A stretch of DNA of 44,301 bases. It comes from Nemertoderma westbladi. Taxonomy: Eukaryota; Xenacoelomorpha; Nemertodermatida; Nemertodermatidae. The notes beneath the pieces are model-generated. The model searched no databases and had not been told where the DNA came from. It saw nothing but the letters and a program-made list of their open reading frames with translations. Numbering within the stretch: position 1 is the first letter of the stretch; every line of letters begins with the position of its first letter. The stretch covers positions 1 to 44,301 of the forward strand of contig JAUCBJ010007045.1 of the NCBI GenBank assembly GCA_032718475.1, written 5' to 3'. This document shows positions 12,431 to 21,528 of the stretch, piece by piece. Made by a program: the position numbers and the translations under genes.

Positions 12431-13106
12431 GAATTAGTTTGTATGAGGTCGTTGGTGATCCTTGGTTGAGAGTGGTGTTTAATTCGTATGGTTCTAATTG
12501 GAGCTATTTTGTTATAATGTTTCCGAATTATTATTTAAAATTAACTATTACAAAAAAATTAAAATTTAAAAAAAATTGAATGTTTCCTAATTATCAACAC
12601 AGTTTATTTATACCGTCAACTTACACAAACACAATTGAATCATTAAGTCTAATCTAATATTAGTCAAAAGACAAAAGATTAAATAAATTAATATGGGGGA
12701 ATAGACTTGGAAGGTGGGGCGAATCTGTCAACTGACAAAGTCGATTCGCCCCAGGTCCATATGCCCCAAAAATCTGGGGCGAAAGGAATTGGGGCGAATA
12801 GGTCGAGGGGCGAATCGACTCGCACCCCAAAAAAATATTTCACCTATGCAAACATGTTTTTAATGGGGGCTAAAATTGAAATTAGATGTTAAACCTCAAA
12901 TTTGAGACAAAACATTAAATTTCGCATGTCTTTACAACATTACCAGCAGTAGGGCAGTGGGGGAATAGCAGTAGGCTTACCGGTACCGCGGAGTGCTTAT
13001 AGCAGGCCTGACTGTATTGTGACCGTACTGTACATGTATGTGTGTATAAATTGATAATATTTGTAAAGTGACATGCCGACTTTAGGGCGTTTGTATACAT
13101 CATGAT
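12431..13106. other. AT-rich spacer with GGGGCGAAT repeats
   Basis: 12530-12700 is strongly AT-rich. 12710-12835 holds several copies of GGGGCGAAT and its complement ATTCGCCCC in both orientations, able to pair with one another. The open frames here follow from low stop density and look non-coding. Confidence 0.4.
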
Positions 13107-13338
13107 AATTATTAAAACGACAAGGAGTTTCATCGCCCAATGAACACTTCAATATAATCATATAAACAGTGGATTAATTTCTCCCCTTTGGGGCATCATC
13201 AGCACAAAAACTACTGCACTACAGTTAGGCCAAACAGAAAAAACCAAGAAATTAACCAGGGGAGAAATTAATCTACTGTTTATATGATTATATTGAAGTG
13301 TTCATTGGGCGATGAAACTCCTTGTCGTTTTAATAATT
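13107..13338. mobile_element. Foldback MITE, 232 bp
   Basis: Two arms of about 80 bp form a near-perfect inverted repeat: left arm 13107-13185 starts AATTATTAAAACGACAAGG, right arm 13259-13338 ends CCTTGTCGTTTTAATAATT. The unpaired centre is about 74 bp and there is no coding capacity. A target-site duplication is not clear; GATAATT occurs near both ends but is not placed symmetrically. Confidence 0.75.
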
Positions 13339-13860
13339 CAATTGATAATTTTATTCACACTACACCACTATGTATAATTTGATAATTTTATTTACGTCCT
13401 TCTATCTTCTCATGTTTATTGTTTATAATGGTTATACGTCTCTCTTGTATATGTTCTTGTTAGCTCTACTGTAATTTATTTTTATATTTAATGTCAATTA
13501 AACAATTCCAATTCCTAATATTAAATTAAGGCAGTGATTTTTTATGTCCTTTTATTTGACTTTTTTTGTCCTCCATTTTTTACGAATTGTGCATAATGAC
13601 TTTTGTTGTCTTTTTAATGACTTTTGTTGTCCTTTTAATGACTTTTTATGTATTTTCTTCAAACTGTCAGACTGCTGATTTCTGGACTGTCAGACAGTTG
13701 ATTTCAACATGCCTATACCAAAACATTCAAAATTTGTTGATTTCTGGTCTGTCGGACAGTTGGATTCACTATGCCTGTGCCAAAACATTCCATGATTCCA
13801 TTATTTATAGACTATGAGATAGAATTCCATATGTGCCTGTTGTAAAAGACTCTAAATTTA
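13339..13860. repeat. AT-rich spacer with short tandem repeats
   Basis: 13580-13650 repeats AATGACTTTTGTTGTC about three times. 13665-13795 contains two diverged copies of a roughly 70-bp unit with CTGTCAGACAGTTG and GCCTATACCAAAACATTC. No gene seen. Confidence 0.5.
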
Positions 13861-13899
13861 ATAGTTTGTGGTTGTTGTCGATAATCGATTACCACATGA

Positions 13900-14220
13900 C
13901 GTAGCAAAACACTCACTTTATAGCCAAAAACAATTACCAATTGATGGAAAGGAGCAGGTTAAGGCCGGATTTTCTAACCAAAACAATAAACAGTCACTTT
14001 ACCAAATCAGGGAAAGGAGCAGGTTACAGAGACGGGATTTTCTAACCAAAACAATAAACGATAACATTACCAATTGAGAGAAAGGAGCAGGTTACAGGGG
14101 GCGTTTATTTCCTAACCAAAACAATAAACGATCACTTAACTAATTGAGGGAAAGGAGCAGGTTACAGAGGCGGGGGAAAGGAGCAGGATACAGAGGCGGG
14201 ATTTTCTAACCAAAACAACC
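13900..14220. repeat. Tandem repeat, about 66-bp unit, GGAAAGGAGCAGGTTACAG family
   Basis: Four to five imperfect units, each with GGAAAGGAGCAGGTTACAG, then CGGGATTTTCTAACC and AAAACAATAAACGATCAC. Single related copies occur in the opposite orientation at 14590-14635, 40110-40175 and 40665-40715, and a diverged one at 39740-39800, so this is a dispersed family that has expanded locally. Confidence 0.75.
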
Positions 14221-14903
14221 TGTCAGCCGTTAGGCCTACCAGTACCGTATTTAAATGGTAGGCTACACAGTAGGCCTACAGCAGTACCGGTGCCGGTACC
14301 GGTACTAAAAATACAAAAATACCTGCTTTATACCTACATCTGTACATACAATACAGCAAAATAGTGCTATATATACTAATACCGGTACTGATAGCCTGAG
14401 AGAACAGCAGTAGAGAAACCGGTAGCATGAAACCTAACATTAGATTTTTGGAGGACATAAAAAATAAAAAATAAAAGGACAAAAAAAGGATTTAAACGGA
14501 CAATAAAAATTATTGAGTTAAATTAATATCGAAAAATTGTTGCTTATAGAAGTAAAACATTTACTGTAAATTGTGTTCCTTAATTTATTTTATTGTTTTG
14601 GTTAGAAAAGCTTGCCATTATAACCTGCTACTTGTCATTAAAAGGTACCTTAAATTGTAAATATCGAATTAAATATTCGCGAAATTAAATTAATATGTTT
14701 AAATGGGCTGCAAAAGACACCCCAATTGGTAATATGCGCACTGTACACTTCACTGTACAGCATGACAGCAGACGCTTAAACTGCTTAAGGCTATTCTAGC
14801 ATCGCGGGAAATTTAATATTAGCATTTTAGATTCCTGGCGAATAAGGTACCCTCAAGTGTCCGAGTCAGACCGTAGCTCCAGCCATATTACATCACAGTA
14901 TTA
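14221..14903. other. Spacer rich in ACCGGT and TAGGCCTA palindromes
   Basis: 14225-14420 has several ACCGGT and GTAGGCCTAC copies, including a run GTGCCGGTACCGGTAC. The remainder is AT-rich. A reverse-orientation copy of the 13900-14220 repeat lies at about 14590-14635. No gene is supported. Confidence 0.4.
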
Positions 14904-14912
14904 ATGTAGGCC

Positions 14913-15939
14913 TAGTGTGGTCCAATTTCAACTCAGTTCGCACATCAGATGTCATCAAATGGGCCCAAACTTCGATATATACAAAAATGTTGATCTGGGG
15001 ATGACAGGAAATATTCCCACAGGCACATTGCCAGATCCCACCCATGGCGCAAGTGAGTCATATTCCCAATTTTTGTGATGGTCAACTTCTAGTATTCCTA
15101 CTGAATTGATACTGTATTATACTGTATTAGAACCGCAATGACCGATTTAATTGGTGTAGACATCTTCAAAACATGCATAGAACGAATAGTTTTTGAGATA
15201 TTGCAAAAAAATCAACAACAAGTCAATTTATAGATGCGATATTGACAAATACGCTTTAAATGATACTTCTAATTATCTCAAGGCATCCAGAATTTACACA
15301 TAACTGCAATGATCAATTTAGGTGATGTTGACACTCTAAAAATATGAGTTGAGTGATTAGTTCTCGAGTTATTGTACAAAATGTCTGGACTGGATCAACT
15401 CAATATAAGGTCATCAATTGGTGGACCTAGCCTTGACATTTTGTACAATAACTCGAGAACTCATATCACCCCAACTCAACCCAACTCACCTCACTCAACT
15501 CATATTTTTAGAATGTCAACATCACCTAAATTGATAATTGCAGTTATGTGTAAGTTCTGGATCCTTGAGATAATTAGAAGTATCATATTTTTAGTGTATT
15601 TGTCAATATCGCATCAAGGCGCTAAAGTTGACTTGTGCAATATCTCAAAAACTATTCGTTCTATGCTTGTTTTGAAGATGTCTACACAAACTAAATCGGT
15701 CATTGCGGTTCTAATGAGCATAATATCAACGCAGTAGGAATACTAGAAATTGATTATCACAAAAATTTGGATATGACTCACTTGCGCCAAGGCCGGGAAC
15801 TAACCATGTGCCTGTGGGAATATTTCCTGTCATCCCCAAATCAAAATTTTGTTATCTATCGAAGTTTGGGCCCATTTGATGACATCTTATGTGCGAACTG
15901 AGTTGAAATTCGGAAAAAGGTTTTTTTTGGACTACCCTA
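14913..15939. mobile_element. Foldback DNA element, 1027 bp, 9-bp target duplication
   Basis: Two arms of roughly 450-490 bp (14913-15390 and 15425-15939) are reverse complements along nearly their whole length, separated by about 40 bases. Termini are TAGTGTGGTCC at the left and GGACTACCCTA at the right. The element is flanked by the direct repeat ATGTAGGCC (14904-14912 and 15940-15948). Long terminal inverted repeats plus a 9-bp duplication are typical of Mutator-like non-autonomous elements. I infer that family only from structure; no transposase is present. Confidence 0.85.
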
Positions 15940-15948
15940 ATGTAGGCC

Positions 15949-16843
15949 CTACTGCCCTACTGATGTAGGCTAGGACTACTCGCCTTTAAAGCATTATACA
16001 GGTCAGCAGGTAAAGTACCGGTATGCCATTCTGCTAAGTAGGGCATGTACGCCGAACGCGTTCGGCGCACAATTTTTTCCAGAATTTGGAGCAGGCGCAG
16101 AAAATTGAGAGCGCAGCGCAGCGCCGCGCAGAGAAAATTTAGAGCGCGGCGCGACAGGCGCAGGAAATTGATAGCACGGCTCAGACTTGCACTACAGCAC
16201 TAAGTCAGTACCGGTAAGTAGACCTACCCCTGGCAGTCTGCCGACTACCGGTAACAACAGGGTAATGACAATACAGATAAGACTGTAAGAAATACTGAAA
16301 TAATAAGCCTCCTACTTGCTACTTGGTGTGCTTTAGGCCAGTACAGTAGTAGGCAGGCAGGTACGTGGTAGGAGATTTCGCGCAGTATTTCTGCTGTGCG
16401 CGCCAATGTGTAATGTCAATGCTGTAATGTCAATAATATAATAAAGCGTCCTACTTGGTGTGCTTAGGGCTTGCTTAGGCCAGTAGAGTAGGCAGGCGGG
16501 TAGGTCTAGGTGGTATGGTACAGTACCGGTACTACAGAGGTAGGAGATTTCGCGCAGTATTTCTGCTGTGCGCGCCAATCTCGCGCAGAATTTCTGCTGC
16601 GCGCGCCAATCTCGCGCAGTTTTTCTGCTGCGCACGCGGATTTTGCACTGTTTTCGACTGCGCAGGCGCAAATTTTTTTCTGCGCCGCGTCGCGTTCGGC
16701 GCACAAAAAAGTCACTTAGCATACGGGCCGGTATGATGTATTGAAGTAACTGATAATTTAATAATAATCAAGATTAAGGCGAAACTGCGAACGAAAAGAG
16801 TACACTACACCCCAGTAAAATTGCTAATATTCAATAATAATCG
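15949..16843. repeat. CG-rich hairpin repeats upstream of DNAJC8
   Basis: 16050-16160 begins with the perfect palindrome GCCGAACGCGTTCGGC and is rich in GCGCAG. A roughly 130-170-bp stretch is duplicated (about 16300-16430 and 16435-16590). Inside it GAGATTTCGCGCAGTATTTC expands to three tandem units of about 34 bp (16550-16640), each of the form GCGCAG-N-TTTCTGCTGCGC and able to fold on itself. The block ends near 16705 with CGCGTTCGGCGCAC. The DNAJC8 promoter must lie in or near this block, but I see no core promoter element I would call. Confidence 0.6.
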
Positions 16844-17560
16844 ATGGACGACCGCGAATCTGCATTCAGTTCGTTCTACTCGGAAGTTAAACGGATAGAG
16901 GCGCGTGACTCGGTCCTAACATCCGACCAACAGATAAACAGACTGCTGAAACCGGGCTCCAAATACCTCAACCTGAACCCCTTCGAGGTGCTGCAGATAG
17001 CCCCGAGCGCCACAGAAGACGAGATTAAAAAACAGTACAAAAAACTCAGCATTCTAATCCACCCCGATAAAAACTACGAGGGTAGAGAGCGCGCTCAGCA
17101 GGCCTTCGAGTGTGTGAACGAGGCGTTTAGTAAGTTAAAGGAACCAGTGGAACGTCGTAAACACATCGCGATAATAGATGACGCGAAGGATCAGTTGGAT
17201 CACGAACTCGAGTTAAAGAGGAAAAAGTCGAAGAAAGAAGGATTGCCAGGGATTCCTGAAGACGATAAACAATTCTACAAGGAAGTGTTGTGGAAGACGA
17301 CGGTTAAACTGTTTGCGGATCGGGAGTTAAAGCGACTACGAGCGGAGGAGCACGAGGCCAGTCTCCGGAAACGGGAGCGGGAACAAGAGTTGGAGCAGGA
17401 GGAGGCCGTTAAACGGAAGAAGGAAGGGGAGAAGGAATGGGAGGCCGGGAGGGAAGTCCGGATGAATACCTGGCAGAACTGGAAGGCCGGGAGTAGGAAG
17501 TCTAAGAAAGTACCGGTCGGTTCCTTTAAACCTCCTAAACATAAGTCGGAGAGTAGATGA
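16844..17560 (+). CDS. DNAJC8: DNAJC8-type J-domain protein
   Basis: 238 residues in one uninterrupted frame. The J domain spans about residues 46-112 with the HPD catalytic tripeptide at 73-75, which stimulates Hsp70 ATPase activity. It is followed by a lysine-rich stretch (125-131), a charged coiled-coil-like region rich in Arg, Glu and Lys (155-203), and a basic C-terminus with WQNWKAG and SFKPPKHK. This order and length match animal DNAJC8 (about 250 residues), a nuclear co-chaperone associated with spliceosome and SR-protein kinase regulation. The start at 16844 gives MDDRESAFSSFY, a typical N-terminus for the family; its context has T at -3 and G at +4, so it is weak. No coding intron is seen. 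No close AATAAA signal is evident downstream. Confidence 0.93.
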   Translation: MDDRESAFSSFYSEVKRIEARDSVLTSDQQINRLLKPGSKYLNLNPFEVLQIAPSATEDEIKKQYKKLSILIHPDKNYEGRERAQQAFECVNEAFSKLKEPVERRKHIAIIDDAKDQLDHELELKRKKSKKEGLPGIPEDDKQFYKEVLWKTTVKLFADRELKRLRAEEHEASLRKREREQELEQEEAVKRKKEGEKEWEAGREVRMNTWQNWKAGSRKSKKVPVGSFKPPKHKSESR

Positions 17561-17578
17561 TCCCCTGTATAGGGGATC
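17559..17578 (+). other. Perfect hairpin overlapping the DNAJC8 stop codon
   Basis: GATCCCC / GGGGATC form a perfect 7-bp stem with loop TGTATA, beginning inside the TGA stop codon. It does not match the histone mRNA stem-loop consensus. Confidence 0.5.
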
Positions 17579-17714
17579 CGGTTGTTTCTCGTAGACTGTT
17601 TTAGTTTTATTTTGTATTTATATGTAAAGTTCAACGCAATTATACTTAAAGTTATATTGTTATATAAACTTAATGTTTTATAACCTATTTCTAACTTTAT
17701 TTCGCAACTGATCC

Positions 17715-18655
17715 GCCAACCCGGCGATATTGACTCTTTGGTTGCCTCCTGGAATTATAATTGTGGTTGACTATGTTCTACGCATGTCCTTAGATCATCA
17801 TAATGATGATGGGGTGATGATTATAACTCCACCTACTGGCTCCAGAAGTCGATGAAATCCTGCCAAGTACCTAACTGATCTAGACTTTGCTGATGACTTA
17901 GGAGTACTCTCAGAATCACTAGAGGGAGCCCAACGGCTCCTCAGCTCATTAGAACATGCTGCTTCTAGTGTTGGTCTTTTTATTAACTCCAGAAAGACCA
18001 AAATTTTGACAGTTAACTTTGAAAGTCCTCAGCAAGTCTCTGATCGGATGAGCTTAAGCTCAAAGGATGGTATGCTTGAGCATGTGGACGACTTCTGTTA
18101 CCTGGGATCATGGATCCTTCGAATACGTAAGGGAAAGGCATGGGCAGCCTTGAATAGGCTCTCCAGGTTTTGGAAGTTACCGAGAATTAATCTGAAACTT
18201 AAGGTCCGATTATTTAGAGCAGCAGTAGTTCCAGTACTCCTCTATGGGAGTCCATGGATGGCACATTCACAAGAAGGCTACGCCGGGTTCATTGTATCAA
18301 GTACAATGCACACATCTCCAACCAGACACTATAACATTGGAGGTGTCTCATTGGTTCCCCCAAGCTTGACACTAGAACAAAATCGCCTCCGCTTTGCAGG
18401 ACATTGCTTTCGCCGTGAGGACCAGCCAGTGCATAATCTTACTTTGGCAGCCTCATGGAGTGAATAAGCATGGTGGACAGCCCATGACTTTCTTGAGACG
18501 CATCTTAAAGGACACTGGCCTTGAAGATGCGGATAATCTAGCAAATGTCATTCGTGATAGGGAGTTGTGGCGGTGCAATTTTGTCGACAAGCCGGCACAG
18601 CATTCTTAAAAATGCAGCTGCAATATAGCATGCCGATCCTAGTCCTAGTAGTGGG
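17715..18655 (+). pseudogene. LINE reverse transcriptase 3' fragment with stop and frameshift
   Basis: Degenerate 3' half of a non-LTR RT. A diverged GD..A-type motif near 17720 leads into VVDYVLRMSL, then DLDFADDLG with the catalytic F-A-D-D at 17886-17897, the NSRKTK motif, FCYLGSW, and LFRAAVVPVLLYGS. A TGA interrupts the frame just before DFADD (about 17852). A frameshift near 18440 moves the tail into another frame, which ends at TAA 18607-18609 with FVDKPAQHS. The sequence after it carries a CCTAGTCCTAGTAG tail. A related, better preserved copy lies on the minus strand at 43300-43918. Confidence 0.82.
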
Positions 18656-20277
18656 ATTCGACTTTCACGTTAAACGATAACTTTACTTTACTTTCAGGAA
18701 CGAAATAATTTTCAATTTAGTTTCGTTTTCATAAGTTTCGTTTTTACCAAACCGATCAAATATTCGTTTTTTTTATTTTTTATTAATCTACGAAAATTTC
18801 ATTTTGTTAATTTCCAAAAGTTTTTATAATTCACGAAAATTAATTAATTTGCGCTATTTAGCGGTTTTTTGTACACTGATCACGATTATAGAACTCAAAT
18901 ATAACATTCAAGAAAATTTTTTGGTAATTGTGAATGTGGCCAGTGGGGCATGAAAAAAACAAGTAGTGTAAATATGATAATGAAAAATCACCACAAAATC
19001 AAATTGATTTCATGACCATATAGGTTTTATGGATGCTGATCACGAATATGACACTGAAATATATCGTATATCGCATTTTTGGATATGTGTCAATGCGCGG
19101 CACGACTTCAAAACCAGTATATGTAGCTTCAGAATTATCAAATCAAACACACAATTTTTGGTTTGACATTATTTTACTTGTAGTTTTCGTCCTGGGGGAC
19201 CAAAATAGCACCAAAAATTATGCGTTATTGATCCATATAATGATCCATTATTTTATCGCGTTCAGCGACCTTGAAAACCCTTTATACCATCAAAATTGAA
19301 AATTGAAATTTTTGAGCTAAGATATAAAAAAGTTCTAAAATTACCCCCCGGGCCCGATAGGGTTAAATACCGAACTATATTCAGTTTTTAATTTGTTTAA
19401 TCGAGAATTTGAGGGATTAAATTGACATTAGATACGGAATTTCATCAATCCCGTTATGTTTAATTTTGGTGGGCCTGCGTTTTTAACCACACAACTTATA
19501 ACCAACAGTTGCAGTGCTAAAATCTAAAATAAGTCCAATTGTTGAATACAATTGAAAGATCAGAAATCTATACAGTAAGCTAACTAGCTAAGGGTTAAAT
19601 TAAGGAAATTATACTACACAACACAAACACCATGGTAAATGCATTTCTCCCTAAAAATGTACCATTACCATAAGTTTCTCTATTCAATCTACAATATTTT
19701 GTACTAAAATTTGATTGATTCTTGCCGGGGGCTGACATGTACATTGGTGTATGGTTTTTCCTTTGGACATGTGAAACGGAAGGTCTTTTACTATCGATTT
19801 TAAAATAAATTTGTTTGAACGAAATTTGAAACTTGCATCAACATTCAGTATATATGTACAGTACCTGAAGAAGAACTGTACTAAAGTCTGAAAGCTCGTA
19901 CCTAAACCGTACCTATTATTTCCCTTTTGTTTGTGGGTGAAGACCTTTCTATTATATTAACTGTAGGCCTACTATAAATTTGTTTCTTCTAAAATGCTGA
20001 AATATAGTCCAAAAATTGGTTGAGTTATATCCGCTACAGTATAATAAAATTCCAAGAAAACGTTTTGAAGCAAGCGAAGGGATGTTAACTGTAAGTCTCC
20101 CTTCGGCGTAAGATTTAATGTTGGATTTGCAGCACGAAGCTGCACATTTGAATGTAAATTTGATTTTCGAGGCAGTATCGAAAAATAATTATATTCTATT
20201 GCTTCTACCTGTTTACAGTTCATATCCGCTTAATGTTTAGTGCGTTGTACCCACCCCGCCCATATTTAGTTGTCTGG
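18656..20277. other. AT-rich spacer with a diverged direct repeat
   Basis: No gene supported. CTGATCACGATTATAG...CTCAAATATA near 18875 recurs as CTGATCACGAATATGAC...CTGAAATATA near 19035, a diverged direct repeat about 160 bp apart that may be part of an old element. The open frames here are short and show no family features. Confidence 0.4.
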
Positions 20278-20282
20278 GGCGG

Positions 20283-21528
20283 TGTAAAAGCCTTTGCTGA
20301 ATTGCCCCGTTATTTTTATTATCTTTTACATTAAAATACTCTGTAGTTGATTTAATAAGTGTAAGAGACCGTATTATTGCTGTATCGGTGTTTTTAGAGG
20401 ATCTAAGACCTATTTCCTCCGTATGTGTACTGTGAAAGGCATATTTTATGAATCTATGGCAATTCGTGACGCAAAGGGGTGATAGCTACTCTTGAACAGT
20501 AGTTACTATGACTACGGTTAACAGCTGACATTCATATGTGTTGATTTCCTTTGTTCTACGGCGTCTCTCAGTTCAGTCAGCCAATTAGAGCGTTTTTGTG
20601 GCTCCTTGTACAGAAAATTTCCGAGAAATGACGCAATGCCTATGTGCAGTGTTTACATTCAGTCCTGAGCCAAAGAAAGAACGGCTTGGAAGTATTTTGT
20701 GCTTTACTGTTTTTTAGTCTTACACTAGTAGGTTTAATTATAAAGGGCATATATCCTTTAACCTAACGACTACCTGACTCATGGAATCACTGCTAACTGA
20801 TCATACATACTGACTGCTGAAACATTGCAAACTCATAACAATCAGTGTTCAGTTGTTGTTTTATACTGCTATTTGTTGTCGGTTATTCATTATATTTGTT
20901 GATGAATTATTATATTGGAATAACGAGAAATAACCCCGACACCCAATATTCTTGATGTGCCGAAGGTAAGAGAGAAAGGTTACCGATAAACGATTGTGAC
21001 TTATGTTAAAGTGGTTTGAAGTGAATCTAATGTTATTTGATAGACCCTACATGAGTCAGTCTGTGTTCCTTTTATATGTGACTAAAATCAGTGAAGATCG
21101 GCAGATTAGTGTGCAGTATTGTGCAGCATTGTGTATGAGTGAGTCTGTTAAAGAAGCATTCCTAAAGAATGCGCCATATATGTGAATTATAATTAAGCCA
21201 TATCGTTGTGAGTAGTTTAAGTCATAACTCTGCTTATATAGATAAAGCGCCACGTCCTAAAGGAACTGTTAATATTACCGAAGGTGAATAATATTGTCAG
21301 AGATTATATAATACTGTCAGTCGAATAATACATTAGGCTTACATAGCAATAAAATTAAACCGTCGAACCCAATCTCCCGGGAATCTCCAGCGGGTGAATG
21401 GTCGCGCACGGATTGGTTTCGACTAGTGTAGTGAATCAAATACTTGTCATAGACTAAAAACAGATTTAATATCTAGAAGACATCTTAATTTGGTGGGTTA
21501 AACTGCCAAAGGTCTGAAAGCGCGAACA
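20283..21528 (+). repeat. 5' LTR of BEL/Pao copy 2
   Basis: 1246 bp, TGTAAAAGCC...GCGCGAACA. By eye it differs from the 3' LTR at one base (T at 20537, C at 31111). AATAAA lies at 21348-21353. A consensus splice donor CGAAG/GTAAGAG has its GT at 20966-20967. A small frame (21003-21185, starting MLKWFEVNLML) is shared with copy 1, where a one-base difference alters its last residues. The first roughly 400 bases do not match the copy 1 LTR. Confidence 0.95.

Noticed and set aside
12707-12892. 61-codon frame in GGGGCGAAT repeats
   Set aside because: Short, repeat-derived and without a recognisable domain.
15372-15737. 121-codon plus-strand open frame
   Set aside because: It lies across the loop and right arm of the 14913-15939 foldback element and has no protein-like motif; it is a by-product of the inverted repeat.
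14913-15939. hAT-type assignment for the foldback element
   Set aside because: An 8-bp duplication would make the two termini asymmetric by one base; a 9-bp duplication gives symmetric TAG...CTA ends.
16333-16736. Overlapping frames on both strands in the GCGCAG repeats
   Set aside because: Open in at least four frames because the repeat lacks stops; no conserved protein features.
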